Assembly (NCBI GenBank): GCA_964392305.1
Contig: CAYMPV010000033.1
Location: 8,997-72,996 of the forward strand
Direction: 5' to 3'
Length of the DNA stretch: 64,000 nucleotides
DNA from: JACKIC01 sp964392305
GTDB lineage: Bacteria; Planctomycetota; UBA1135; UBA2386
Positions 43,020 through 51,990 of this stretch are shown here, one piece after another. How positions within the stretch are numbered: the stretch's first letter is position 1; every line of letters begins with the position of its first letter. The notes beneath the pieces were generated by a model that was not told where the DNA came from, made no database searches, and saw nothing but the letters and a program-made list of their open reading frames with translations. The position numbers and the translations under genes are program-made.

Positions 43020-44467
43020 ACGGGATGCACACCGACGACCTGTCGCGACTCGCGCGCCGCGCCTTCCTGAGCCGCAGTTCGCTGGGGCTCGGCGCCCTGG
43101 CGCTGCACTCGCTGGGAGCGCAGCACACCGAACGAACCTGCGCCGCCGGCGACGGCGCCGCGCCGCGCCGCCCGCACTTCGCACCGCGCGCGCGCCGCGT
43201 CGTCTACCTGTTCCAGGCCGGCGGTCCGTCGCCGTTCGAGACGTTCGATCCCAAACCGCGTCTGCGCGAAATGCAGGGCCAGGACCTGCCCGAGTCGGTG
43301 CGCGGTGGACAGCGACTCACGGGCATGAGCGGCAACCAGTCGGTGCTGCCGCTGGCGGGTTCGTTCACGAACTGCCGCCGACACGGCCAGAGCGGCCTGT
43401 GGATCAGCGATCTGCTGCCGCACACCGCCAAGATCGCCGACCGGCTCTGCGTGGTGCGCTCCATGCACACCGAAGCCATCAACCACGACCCGGCGATCAC
43501 GTTCTTCTGCTCGGGCAGCCAGATCAGCGGCCGGCCGTCGATGGGCGCGTGGGCGGCATACGGCCTGGGCGCCGACAGTCGCGAGTTGCCGGCGTTCGTG
43601 GTCCTTGTCAGCAAGGACGCGCAGCGCGACCAGCCGCTCTACGCCCGCTTGTGGGGCAACGGCTTCCTGCCCGGTGAGTACCAGGGCGTGCAGTTCCGAC
43701 CGGGCAGCTCGCCGGTGTTGTTCCTCGACAATCCGCCGGGCGTCGACGCGGCCGCGCGCCGCGCGCAGCTCGACGCGCTCGCCGCGCTGCATCACGACCA
43801 GTTCGAACGCGAGGATGACCCGGCGATCGTCGCGCGCCAGGCGCAGGCCGAACTCGCGTTCCGAATGCAGACGAGTGTGCCCGAGGTCGCCGACCTCGGC
43901 AGCGAGCCCGACGAAGTCTTCGAGCTCTACGGCGACGGCGCCAGGCAACCAGGCACCTACGCCGCCAACTGCCTGCTGGCGCGACGCCTGCTCGAGCGCG
44001 GGGTGCGCTTCGTGCAACTGTTCCATCAAGGCTGGGACCAGCACGGCAGCCTGCCCGCGGGCATCACGCGCCAATGCAAGCAGACCGATCAGGCATCGGC
44101 GGCGTTGGTGCACGATCTGCAGCGCCGCGGCCTGCTCGACGACACGCTGGTGGTCTGGGGCGGTGAGTTCGGCCGCACTGCCTACTGCCAAGGCAAGCTG
44201 ACCGCGACCGACTACGGCCGCGACCATCACCCACGCTGCTTCTCGATCTGGCTCGCCGGCGGCGGCGTGCGCGCCGGCCACGCCCACGGCGCGACCGACG
44301 AGTTCGGCTACAACATCACCGAGGGCGCCGTGCACGTGCACGACCTGCACGCGACCATGCTGCATCTGCTGGGCTTCGACCACGAACGGTTGATCTGGCC
44401 CTTCCAGGGGCGCGACTACCGACTGACCGACGTCGCGGGGCGCATCGTGCGGGAACTGCTCGCTTGA
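43016..44467 (+). CDS. DUF1501 sulfatase-like protein with Tat signal
   Basis: A 483-residue protein. The twin-Arg signal SRLARRAFLSRSSLGLGALAL is near the N-terminus. The DUF1501 core is clear: FLFQAGGPS-type start (YLFQAGGPSPFETFDPKP), NHDPAITFFCSGS, PGTYAANCLLARRLLERGVRFVQL and VVWGGEFGRTAY, then DYGRDHHPRCFSIWLAGGG. These are alkaline-phosphatase-superfamily positions. In Planctomycetota the DUF1553 and DUF1501 genes are nearly always paired, as here (ATGA overlap). The substrate is unproven. Confidence 0.93.
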   Translation: MNGMHTDDLSRLARRAFLSRSSLGLGALALHSLGAQHTERTCAAGDGAAPRRPHFAPRARRVVYLFQAGGPSPFETFDPKPRLREMQGQDLPESVRGGQRLTGMSGNQSVLPLAGSFTNCRRHGQSGLWISDLLPHTAKIADRLCVVRSMHTEAINHDPAITFFCSGSQISGRPSMGAWAAYGLGADSRELPAFVVLVSKDAQRDQPLYARLWGNGFLPGEYQGVQFRPGSSPVLFLDNPPGVDAAARRAQLDALAALHHDQFEREDDPAIVARQAQAELAFRMQTSVPEVADLGSEPDEVFELYGDGARQPGTYAANCLLARRLLERGVRFVQLFHQGWDQHGSLPAGITRQCKQTDQASAALVHDLQRRGLLDDTLVVWGGEFGRTAYCQGKLTATDYGRDHHPRCFSIWLAGGGVRAGHAHGATDEFGYNITEGAVHVHDLHATMLHLLGFDHERLIWPFQGRDYRLTDVAGRIVRELLA

Positions 44468-44499
44468 CCGGCGATTCGCCCGACTCCGATCCTGGAACA

Positions 44500-45045
44500 A
44501 TGCCCAACGACGACATGGACGTTGCCGACGCGGCCACCGCCGGCGCCGTGTTCAGCATGCAATGGACCTGGCGGCTGGCGCTCGTACTGCTGCTCGCAAT
44601 CGGTGCGCTGGCGGCGATCACGGCCGGCCTCGAACTCTCCGGAGCGGTCGCGCGCGGCGCCATTCTCGGCCAGGCCGCAGACGCCGAACGATGGGTCGCT
44701 CTCGCCTTCGGCGTGCTGACGATGCCCGTCGCGATCACCGCGCTGCGGCACGCCAACCTGCGCATCGACGAGGTCGGCCTGCACCACCTCGGCTTCGGCC
44801 TGATCTGTCGCACCCGCACGATCCGTTTCGCCGAGGTCCGTCGCTGGGGCCACGCGACCACCAGCAACCGCGGCCGCCGCGAGCCGCACCTGCTGTTCGA
44901 ACTCGACGATGGCAGCGAACGCAGCGTCAAGCTGGCCATGTATCAGGGGCAAAGCCGCATCCTCGAAGAACTTCGGCAACGGCTCGGCGCACCGGCGGCA
45001 GTCTCGGCGACGATCGCCGGCGTGCGCTTCGATCAACCGGTCTGA
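44500..45045 (+). CDS. membrane protein with PH-like C-terminal domain
   Basis: A 181-residue protein. Two hydrophobic helices (LALVLLLAIGALAAITAGL; WVALAFGVLTMPVAITAL) are followed by a cytosolic beta-rich part (LRIDEVGLHHLGFGLICRTRTIRFAEVRRWGHA; LLFELDDGSERSVKLAM), the pattern of bacterial PH-like (DUF304-like) domains. Function unknown. The ATG at 44500 is chosen; a TTG overlapping the DUF1501 stop at 44464 is an alternative that would couple translation. Same strand as the preceding operon. Confidence 0.6.
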   Translation: MPNDDMDVADAATAGAVFSMQWTWRLALVLLLAIGALAAITAGLELSGAVARGAILGQAADAERWVALAFGVLTMPVAITALRHANLRIDEVGLHHLGFGLICRTRTIRFAEVRRWGHATTSNRGRREPHLLFELDDGSERSVKLAMYQGQSRILEELRQRLGAPAAVSATIAGVRFDQPV

Positions 45046-45442
45046 CCCCTACGCGCAATCGCCCACCACGACTGCGCCCAACACGGGGTGGTCAACGCCG
45101 CCGAACCGGCTACTGTGTCTGACGTGGTCGCGCGAGAAGCATGCTTCGCCGACCTGGAGTCCGACTCTTGCAGTTCCGTTCTTGGTCATGCCAAGGAGGT
45201 ACGGATTGACAGAAGTCCCACCGGACCGAAGTGAGCTCGCGGCGGTCTGACCGTCGCGAGTTCCAACCTACCCGGGCTCGCGCGCTGCTACCCGCACGAT
45301 CGCTCGCGACGAAGTCCGTCGGAGAGACCGAGTCGAGAGCATCGCCAATGCTGACAGGCAGACCTGATGCACGCGCGAGCCTGCTTCATGTACGGAAGCA
45401 GCCGAGAAGACTGCGGCCGTCACGCGGCCGCGAGTTGCGTCA
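45046..45442. other. gap between convergent genes
   Basis: A 397-bp stretch. A textbook AAGGAGGT (45193-45200) lies 5 nt before a TTG (45206), but the frame ends after 14 codons; it may be a relic or coincidence. A hairpin (GCGGCC / GGCCGC, 7-nt loop) lies at 45413-45431, 12 nt beyond the stop of the minus-strand gene, and could be its terminator. No other gene is supported. Confidence 0.45.
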
Positions 45443-46234
45443 TCAGAGGACCACCCATGTGTTGCCGTCGTGCCCGACAGTGTTGGCGGCAACGGGGTTC
45501 GCCATGCCCGAGGAGTCCGACGCGGCGAACGCCGCGTCCCATTGCACCGCCCGAGCAGAGCCTTCGTAGCTACGCGCCGCCCCGTTGGTGGCGAGCACAT
45601 CGCCGCATTGGTTGACGAAGAAGGCGCGTCGCCCGCTTTGCCCCGAGGACCGAGGCCACGCATAACAACACCAGAGCGTCTCCGCCTGCGGCGCGTCGAC
45701 GCCGTTGTCGTCGCGGACATCGCCCCCGTCAGGGTCTTCAGCGACTGCCTTGCCCATCGCGTCGGGCAGGAACATCTGGAACACATATCCCGAGCGGTGG
45801 ATCCGTGACCCGTTCAGCTCACCGAAGGTCTTCGACAGCACCGCGGGCGTGATCCTGGCCGAGCCGCCACGCACCGTCACCGCACCCGCGAGCTCGGCGA
45901 AGAAGCCGTACTCACCACTGCCGTTGCCGTTGACGTCGATGACGCCGCTCGCCTGACACTGCGACTGACCGCTGCTGATGTTCTTGAGCGTCGCGATCGC
46001 CGCGGACTCGTTGGCGTTGAGGTTCGCGCTGATGAAGTTGGGCACCGCGATCGCAGCTGCCGTGCCGAGCAAGGCCACCAACACACCGACGGTCACCAGC
46101 CGGCGACGCAACCTGCCTGGTCGAGGTGGCGGCGTCGCGCACTCAGGAGGAGGAGGAGGAGAAGGAAGAGGAGCAGGCGACGCAGGCGCCACCGCAAGAG
46201 CATCGAGAGGACCGTCGGTCTCGTTTTCGTTCAT
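45443..46234 (-). CDS. pilin-like membrane-anchored protein
   Basis: A 263-residue protein starting at MNENETD. A Pro/Ala-rich cytoplasmic segment (about 15-45) precedes one hydrophobic helix (about 50-70) followed by VPNFISANLNANESAAIATLKNISSGQSQ, which resembles the helix of type IV pilins and the planctomycete pseudopilin group. No prepilin-peptidase site (Gly-Phe-Thr-Leu-type) is visible, so it is not a normal pilin. The globular part (YGFFAELAG; GYVFQMFLPD; AETLWCCYAWP) is typical of these exported proteins. Role unknown; the upstream diheme cytochrome gene is 110 nt away on the same strand. Confidence 0.6.
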   Translation of the reverse strand: MNENETDGPLDALAVAPASPAPLPSPPPPPECATPPPRPGRLRRRLVTVGVLVALLGTAAAIAVPNFISANLNANESAAIATLKNISSGQSQCQASGVIDVNGNGSGEYGFFAELAGAVTVRGGSARITPAVLSKTFGELNGSRIHRSGYVFQMFLPDAMGKAVAEDPDGGDVRDDNGVDAPQAETLWCCYAWPRSSGQSGRRAFFVNQCGDVLATNGAARSYEGSARAVQWDAAFAASDSSGMANPVAANTVGHDGNTWVVL

Positions 46235-46344
46235 GTCGACAAGATCGACAGTCGTTCCGCTCGCACCATCGCCGGCACGCGCGGCGCATGCCTTGTCATC
46301 GCCGATGCCACGCGGATGAACGGGACTCAAGTGCCTGGCCCGCA

Positions 46345-47166
46345 TCACCCGGTCCGCTCGTCGACATCGGCCACCGCCTGCAGGAACCGCACGATCGCTT
46401 CGACCTGTTCGTCGCTCACCTCCCTGCCGAGCTCGTGTCGCGCCATCAGCCGCACCACCTCACGCAGGTCACCGACCGAACCGTCGTGCAACCAAGGCCC
46501 CGTCTTCGCCGCCATCCTCAGCATCGGCGCCTTGAAGAAGAAGCGATCCTCTTCGCGACCGGTGGCCGCGTGCAGACCCGTGTCGGCAGTCGCGAACGGC
46601 AACGCGGCGCCGAGTTTGTGCCGCGAACGACCACCCAACGTACGACCCGCGTGGCATGCCGCGCATCCCACCTCGATGAACGTCGCGAGCCCATGCCGTT
46701 CGGGCGCGGACAGCGCTTCGTCATCACCCTCGACGTAACGATCCCAACGACCCCGCGTTCGCCAGCCGTCGAGGAAGGCCACGAGCGCGTCTGCAGCCTG
46801 TTGATCCTCGACTCGACAACGATCACGCAGTTCGCGCGTCACCATCTGCTCGAGGTTGCTCTCCTCACCATCCCAGCCGAGCACCAACTGCCTCGACACG
46901 TCCACCAGCGCCGGGGTGTTGCGCCCGTGTGACCGACCGTCCTGACCATGACCCTCGAGTCGATGACAGTCACTGCACGCCGCTTCACCGAGCCGCGTCA
47001 CGAACAGCTGCGCGCCGAGTTCTCGCTGCGCCTGCGTGCTCGCCGCAGCGGGGAAGGCGCGAGGATCGAGCTGGAACAAGGAGTCGACATGGTCGCGCGA
47101 AGGCCCGGGATCAGCACAACCGGCGAGGAGGCCGAACACGGCAGCGGGCAGGGCATGGCATCTCAT
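46345..47166 (-). CDS. diheme cytochrome c peroxidase-like (MauG/CcpA family) lipoprotein
   Basis: A 273-residue protein with a lipobox at Cys17 (FGLLAGC). Two CxxCH motifs, CSDCH (64-68) and CAACH (168-172), are spaced as in bacterial diheme peroxidases/MauG. FATADTGLH and FKAPMLRMAAKTGPWLHDG match the family's C-terminal domain. The length is short (330-350 is usual). Expected in the periplasm as a peroxidase or redox enzyme. The start at 47166 is given by the signal. It diverges from the sulfatase gene. Confidence 0.85.
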   Translation of the reverse strand: MRCHALPAAVFGLLAGCADPGPSRDHVDSLFQLDPRAFPAAASTQAQRELGAQLFVTRLGEAACSDCHRLEGHGQDGRSHGRNTPALVDVSRQLVLGWDGEESNLEQMVTRELRDRCRVEDQQAADALVAFLDGWRTRGRWDRYVEGDDEALSAPERHGLATFIEVGCAACHAGRTLGGRSRHKLGAALPFATADTGLHAATGREEDRFFFKAPMLRMAAKTGPWLHDGSVGDLREVVRLMARHELGREVSDEQVEAIVRFLQAVADVDERTG

Positions 47167-47284
47167 GCCGGCATTTCGACCCCGCGCCGAGGGTCCTGCA
47201 GCGCAAACGCCCCAAGGCGGGACTTGCCAGGCGAGTCCATCTCGACCCGCGATCGCGGCGCCGCATCGCGTTACCGTTCTCGCC

Positions 47285-48757
47285 ATGCTGCGCGCCTTCC
47301 TCCTCGGCATCTCCCTGCTCCTCGGCAACGGCGCGACGGTCGCGCAGCAAGCAGCGGACAAGCGCCCGCCCAACATCGTGTTCGTGATCGCCGACGACCT
47401 CGGCTACGGCGAACTCGGCTGCTTCGGCCAGACCAGGATCAAGACCCCGCGCCTCGACCAGCTCGCGGCCGAGGGCATGCGGCTGACGCGTTACTACTGC
47501 GGCTCGCCGGTGTGTGCACCATCGCGCTGCGTGCTGATGACCGGCAAACACCCCGGCCACGCCGCCGTGCGCGACAACAAGGAAGCACAGCCCGACGGGC
47601 AATGGCCGCTGCCCGCGAGCGAAACGACGCTCGGCGAGGTGATGCAGGCCGGCGGCTACGTGACCGGCGCGTTCGGCAAGTGGGGCCTGGGACCGTTCGG
47701 CTCGACCGGCGACCCGCTGCATCGCGGCTTCAACCGCTTCTTCGGCTACAACTGCCAACGCCACGCGCACAGCTACTGGCCGTCGTTCCTCTACGAAAAC
47801 GACGAGCGCATCCCCCTGGCCAACGACCCGCCCGTGCCCGGCGGCGGCAAGCTGAAGCCGGACGAGGATCCGAACGACCCCGTCAGCTACGCCCGCTTCG
47901 TCGGCAAGGACTACGCGCCCGATCGCATCCATGCCGCCGCCGTGGCGTTCGTGCGCGCCAACAAGGATCGGCCGTTCTTCCTCTACGTGCCGAACGTGAT
48001 CCCGCACCTCGCCCTGCACATCCCCGCGGCCGAGACCAAGGCCTACGTCGGCGAGTGGGAGGAGAAGCCCTACACCGGCGGCAACGGTTACACGCCGCAC
48101 CTCACGCCGCGTGCGGCCTACGCGGCGATGATCACGCGGCTCGACCGCGAGGTCGGGGAACTGCTCGACCTGCTCGGCGAACTCGGCCTGCGCGAGAACA
48201 CCATCGTGGTGTTCACTTCCGACAACGGCGCGACCCACAGCCCCGTAGGCGGCACCGACGTCGACTTCTTCGACTCGTGCGGCGGTCTGCGCGGCCGCAA
48301 GGGTTCGATGTACGAAGGCGGCATCCGCGTGCCGGCGATCGTCAGCTGGCCGGGCGTCGTGCCCAAGGGCTCGGCCAGCGCCCGGCTGGTCGGCGCCGAG
48401 GACTGGATCGCGACCCTCACCGAACTGTGCGGCGCCAAGAACCCCATCGATGGCGACGGCGTCAGCTTCGCGACGACCCTGCGCGGCGAAGAACAGGCCG
48501 AGCGGCCGTTCCTCTACCGCGAGTTCGCGGGCTACGGCGGCTGGCAGGCGGTCTGGGTCGACAACCTCAAGCTGGTGCGCAAGAACCTGCAGAAGGCGAA
48601 GTTTGCCACCGAGCTCTACGACCTCGCCGCGGACCCGGCCGAAGCCCACGACCTCAGCGCCGCCCAGCCCAAGGCCGTCGAGAAGCTGCTCTCGATCATG
48701 AACCGCGAGCACGTGCCCAGTGCGACGTTCCCGCTGAAGGCGATCGACGGCGACTGA
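47285..48757 (+). CDS. secreted type I sulfatase (arylsulfatase A-like)
   Basis: A 490-residue sulfatase with signal peptide (about 1-21). The formylglycine motif is CAPSR (77-81; Cys77 is the residue converted by FGE). The metal-binding Asp pair IADDLGYGEL (about 36-45), the later GKWGLG, and VVFTSDNGATH (second metal pair) are intact, so the enzyme should be active. It hydrolyses a sulfate ester, commonly on algal polysaccharides in Planctomycetota. No FGE gene is in this window. The sigma-factor fusion gene follows 90 nt downstream. Confidence 0.95.
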   Translation: MLRAFLLGISLLLGNGATVAQQAADKRPPNIVFVIADDLGYGELGCFGQTRIKTPRLDQLAAEGMRLTRYYCGSPVCAPSRCVLMTGKHPGHAAVRDNKEAQPDGQWPLPASETTLGEVMQAGGYVTGAFGKWGLGPFGSTGDPLHRGFNRFFGYNCQRHAHSYWPSFLYENDERIPLANDPPVPGGGKLKPDEDPNDPVSYARFVGKDYAPDRIHAAAVAFVRANKDRPFFLYVPNVIPHLALHIPAAETKAYVGEWEEKPYTGGNGYTPHLTPRAAYAAMITRLDREVGELLDLLGELGLRENTIVVFTSDNGATHSPVGGTDVDFFDSCGGLRGRKGSMYEGGIRVPAIVSWPGVVPKGSASARLVGAEDWIATLTELCGAKNPIDGDGVSFATTLRGEEQAERPFLYREFAGYGGWQAVWVDNLKLVRKNLQKAKFATELYDLAADPAEAHDLSAAQPKAVEKLLSIMNREHVPSATFPLKAIDGD

Positions 48758-48847
48758 CGGTCGATCGGCAATCCGTTCATTCTGCTGCATCCGATCCGTC
48801 GTCGGCGGCATGAGTAGCATGCACGCGCCGCCCGGCGACCGGCCGAC

Positions 48848-51328
48848 ATGACCGATCACGACCTCGACCACGAACTGCAGCGACACGCGCTGGCCCTGCG
48901 CGGCATCGCGCGCGACCTGCTGCGCGACACGCACGCCGCCGAGGACGTCAGTCAGCAGGCCCTGATGCAGGCCGCGGCGCAGCGCGACCTGCAACCCGGC
49001 CCGCTCGGCGGCTGGCTCTATCGCACCGTCGTCAACTTCGCGCATCAGTGGCGCCGCCGCGAGAATCGCCACGCCGCCCGGCTCACGAAGCTGCCCGAGC
49101 CCCCACCCGTCGAGGCGACCCTCGACCGGCTGAGCCGCGCCGAGACCCTGCAGGCCGTCACCCAGGCAGTGCTGGCGCTCGAGGAGCCGTACCAGACGAC
49201 GATCCTGCAGCGCTACTTCGAAGACCTGCCGCCGCGCGTGATCGCGGTGCGCAGCGGCTGCAGCCTGGCCACGGTCAAGAGCCGGCTCGCGCGCGGCATG
49301 GCGCTGCTGCGCGCGCAGCTGGACCGCGAGTGCCGCGGCGACCGCGAACGCTGGCGCCTTGCGCTGGCCGGAACCTTCGGGCTGCCCACGGCTGCGGCCG
49401 CAGCGGCAGCCGGCATCACCATCTCGACCGGACTCTGGATCATGGGAACCACCACCAAGACTCTCGCCGCCGCCGGGCTCCTCTTCGCCGGCGGCCTGCT
49501 CGTCTACACGTTCGGCAAGGACCCGGCGCCGCCTGGCGATCCGGCCAGGGCCGCGGAAACCACCGGCACGGCGAGCGCGGCCACCGGCGCCACCGAGAAC
49601 AAGACCTCGACGGCCGTGCGCGAGGCGGCCGTCGACGCCTCGGACACCGCCACGGACTGGCTGCTGCATCCCTACCTGCTCGAACTCTCCGTGCGTGTCG
49701 TCGATCCGCTCGGCCTGCCGGTCTCGGGGCGCTCGGTGCGCCTCGCACCGCCGGGCTGCACGCTCGACGACATCGGCAGCCGGACGGATGAGAACGGGGT
49801 CGTGGTGCTGCAGTGGCCCTCGCGACTACCCACAGGCGAGGTGGTCCTCGCGGACCCCGTCGGGCTCATGCATCGCCTCACGCTGCAGCACGGCGTACAG
49901 CGCTCGATCACCGTGGGCGCCAAGAACCCGTCGCGCGCCAACCAGGCGATCCAGTTCTCCTACCGGATCTCCGGCGGTTCGGTCGCCAACGGCAGGGGCC
50001 TCGTCCTCAGCGAGATCCCGGTTCTGACGAACTTCTTCCGGAGCGACAAGGGCGAAGAGTCGCAGCACGGCATGCACCCCTATGCGGTGTTCGCCAGCGC
50101 CGCCGCCCACGCGATCCAGCGCCAGACCGAGACCGCACAGAATCAGTCGTTCGACATCACGTTCGAGAGCAGCTCGTTGTCGCTGGTCGCAAGCTCGTTG
50201 TCGCTGGACGCAAACGGCAAGGACAAGCAAGAAGAACCGCCCGCGGTCGGCATTGCCGGCACCGTCTACGGCGAAGACGGCGCCGCCGCGAAGGGCGTGT
50301 CCGTCGCGCTGCTCGGCAGCGGCCCGCGCGCCCTGCAGGTCGTCACCACCGACGACAACGGCCAGTTCCGGTTCGACAAGCTGATGCCGGGCGAGTTCAC
50401 GGTGCGCGCAGGCGGCGACGCCGAAGGGCTGGGCACGAGCCCGGCGATCGCCACGACCGGCGTGACCCCGGTGACCGTCAACCTGCGCCGCGAGACGTTC
50501 ATCAGGGGCCGCGCCCAGACCGCGGCGGGCGCGCCGCTGCCCAAGGCGCGCATCCAGTGGATCGCCGAAGACGGCACGTGGTGGGACGCGACCGAAGCCG
50601 GCGACGACGGCGCGTTCGTGCTCGCCAACCTGCCGAACGCGCGCGGGACCGTGCTGCTGCTGCCGCCTGACAAGGACCGCCAGCTGCCGGTCGTCGCGAT
50701 CGAGAACGTGCTCACCAACACCGGCGACCTCGTGCTCCAGTACGACCCCGAGCGCACCGGCAAACTGCGCTTCGAACTGATGCCGCCCGACGGCACCGAC
50801 CTCGGCAGCATCGGCGTGCGCCTGTGGAACGACGCGCTCGGCCTCGGCGTCAACGTGTCCCGCCCCGAACCCGGCAAGCCGTGGGTGGCCGACGGGCTGG
50901 TCAGTGGCTGGTACCGCGTCGACGTGTTCGTGCCCGGCTGCGGCTGGATCGACCTCGGCAAACACTGGCTCGACCACAACGCCGACTGCGATCTCGGCCT
51001 GGTCACGCCGCCGGGGCCATGCCTCGTCGAGGTGCGTTCTCCGGCCGGCCTCATCGCGGCACCTCCCGTACAACCCGCCGACGACAACCTCCCGCCGCCC
51101 CCGCCGGGGGCCGAGGCCGAAGGACCGCCCGCGACCGACCTCGAGCTGTATGCAATTCGCCCGGACGTCGACCTGCGCCTGCGCGTCGGACGGCTCTCCC
51201 ACGACTGCGATCTGCACCTGCCCGCGGGAGACTATGTGCTGGCGCGGCGCGACAAGATCGGCGTGGCGCACTTCCATCGCTTCACGGCGCGAACCGGCGA
51301 GACCACCACGATCGCCCTGCCGGAGTGA
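48848..51328 (+). CDS. ECF sigma factor fused to a long carboxypeptidase-regulatory-like tail
   Basis: An 826-residue fusion. Residues 10-75 are sigma region 2 (RDTHAAEDVSQQALMQAAAQ; GGWLYRTVVNFAHQWRRREN) and about 103-158 sigma region 4 (LALEEPYQTTILQRYFEDL; GCSLATVKSRLARGMALLRA). A hydrophobic part (171-222, with one strong helix at about 204-222) follows. From 230 to the end the chain is an Ala/Thr linker and repeated transthyretin-like beta domains (LGLPVSGRSVRLAPPG; GIAGTVYGEDGAAAKGVSVAL; FRFDKLMPGEFTV). It thus resembles a membrane-tethered sigma factor with its own outer sensor or substrate domain. No anti-sigma gene is nearby. Such ECF-fusions occur in Planctomycetota. Confidence 0.85.
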   Translation: MTDHDLDHELQRHALALRGIARDLLRDTHAAEDVSQQALMQAAAQRDLQPGPLGGWLYRTVVNFAHQWRRRENRHAARLTKLPEPPPVEATLDRLSRAETLQAVTQAVLALEEPYQTTILQRYFEDLPPRVIAVRSGCSLATVKSRLARGMALLRAQLDRECRGDRERWRLALAGTFGLPTAAAAAAAGITISTGLWIMGTTTKTLAAAGLLFAGGLLVYTFGKDPAPPGDPARAAETTGTASAATGATENKTSTAVREAAVDASDTATDWLLHPYLLELSVRVVDPLGLPVSGRSVRLAPPGCTLDDIGSRTDENGVVVLQWPSRLPTGEVVLADPVGLMHRLTLQHGVQRSITVGAKNPSRANQAIQFSYRISGGSVANGRGLVLSEIPVLTNFFRSDKGEESQHGMHPYAVFASAAAHAIQRQTETAQNQSFDITFESSSLSLVASSLSLDANGKDKQEEPPAVGIAGTVYGEDGAAAKGVSVALLGSGPRALQVVTTDDNGQFRFDKLMPGEFTVRAGGDAEGLGTSPAIATTGVTPVTVNLRRETFIRGRAQTAAGAPLPKARIQWIAEDGTWWDATEAGDDGAFVLANLPNARGTVLLLPPDKDRQLPVVAIENVLTNTGDLVLQYDPERTGKLRFELMPPDGTDLGSIGVRLWNDALGLGVNVSRPEPGKPWVADGLVSGWYRVDVFVPGCGWIDLGKHWLDHNADCDLGLVTPPGPCLVEVRSPAGLIAAPPVQPADDNLPPPPPGAEAEGPPATDLELYAIRPDVDLRLRVGRLSHDCDLHLPAGDYVLARRDKIGVAHFHRFTARTGETTTIALPE
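50171..50212 (+). repeat. 21-bp tandem duplication inside the sigma-fusion gene
   Basis: Two consecutive 21-bp units (50171-50191 and 50192-50212) that differ at one position. They encode SSLSLVA then SSLSLDA, in-frame. It is a recent slippage duplication in a loop of the beta-domain region. Confidence 0.9.
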
Positions 51329-51354
51329 AGCCGAGCGTTGCGACCGGCGCCGGC

Positions 51355-51750
51355 ATGACCCATGCTGGCGCCGCCGTGAAGACCAAGACCGCCCGCAACG
51401 TCCTCGGCACCGACCTCGTCGAGTGCAGCAGCAAACCCCTGACCGGCTTCTTCCGCGACGGCTGCTGCAACACCTCGGCCGACGACCACGGCGTGCACAC
51501 CGTCTGCGCCGAGATGACCGCGGACTTCCTGCAGTTCAGCAAGAACGCCGGCAACGACCTGTCGACGCCGCGCCCCGAGTTCGCGTTCCCGGGCTTGCGG
51601 CCCGGCGACCACTGGTGTCTGTGTGCGGCGCGCTGGGTCGAGGCGCACGAAGCCGACAAGGCGCCGCGTGTGGTGCTCGAAGCGACGCACGAACGCACGC
51701 TCGAGCTGGTGCCGCTGGCGGTGCTCAAGCGCTACGCGGTGCCTGGCTAG
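51355..51750 (+). CDS. DUF2237 family protein
   Basis: A 131-residue protein with the whole DUF2237 signature: NVLGTDLVECSSKPLTGFFR, DGCCNTSADDHGVHTVCAEM, FLQFSKNAGNDLSTPRPEF and FPGLRPGDHWCLCAARW. The conserved Cys cluster suggests metal or redox chemistry, but the biochemical role is not established. The ATG at 51355 adds a short N-terminal extension before the conserved part. It follows the sigma-fusion gene by 26 nt on the same strand and may be read with it. Confidence 0.88.
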   Translation: MTHAGAAVKTKTARNVLGTDLVECSSKPLTGFFRDGCCNTSADDHGVHTVCAEMTADFLQFSKNAGNDLSTPRPEFAFPGLRPGDHWCLCAARWVEAHEADKAPRVVLEATHERTLELVPLAVLKRYAVPG

Positions 51751-51805
51751 TTGCCTGATGCAGACCTGGTTGGCAGACCGTTCTGCGGCCGTGCACGGAT
51801 CTGGG

Positions 51806-51845
51806 TAGGTCACTTCTCTAGGTAGATCATCTAGGTAGATCACTT
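51806..51845. repeat. three GTAG-containing short tandem units
   Basis: Three copies of a TAGGT-led unit (about 13 bp; TAGGTAGATCA in two copies, degenerate in the first) with internal ATCTA/TAGAT dyads. Followed by GGAG. GTAG/GGAG tetranucleotides with adjoining palindromes are the hallmark of REP elements recognised by REP-type transposases, one of which begins 145 bp downstream. The match is suggestive only. Confidence 0.45.
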
Positions 51846-51883
51846 CGGAGGTCCGGAAAAAGGGAGCCGATCCGGCACTCTGT

Positions 51884-51909
51884 TGCGCCGCGCGACCGGT
51901 CGCCGCGCA
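51884..51909. repeat. imperfect palindrome with 12-bp perfect core
   Basis: GCGACC-GGTCGC is a perfect 12-bp palindrome (51892-51903) within a longer imperfect stem. It lies between the GTAG repeats and the transposase gene and could be part of the same REP-like array. Confidence 0.45.
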
Positions 51910-51963
51910 GGGTGCGAGCTCGACGAAGGCCGGGATTTCAAGATTCTGATCGACACCTGAGTC

Positions 51964-51983
51964 GCGCAGTCATATATCTGCGC
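51964..51983 (+). promoter_or_regulatory. hairpin over the transposase initiation region
   Basis: GCGCAG-tcatatat-CTGCGC is a perfect 6-bp stem with an 8-nt A/T loop that ends 7 nt before the transposase ATG. It occupies the ribosome-binding position, and the loop could be a -10-like element; either would restrain expression. Inference from position. Confidence 0.4.
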
Positions 51984-51990
51984 AATCAAC

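Noticed and set aside
45188..45250. Short gene after a perfect AAGGAGGT at 45193
   Set aside because: Only 14 codons follow the TTG (20 from the ATG at 45188); no recognisable product, so a relic or chance match is more likely.
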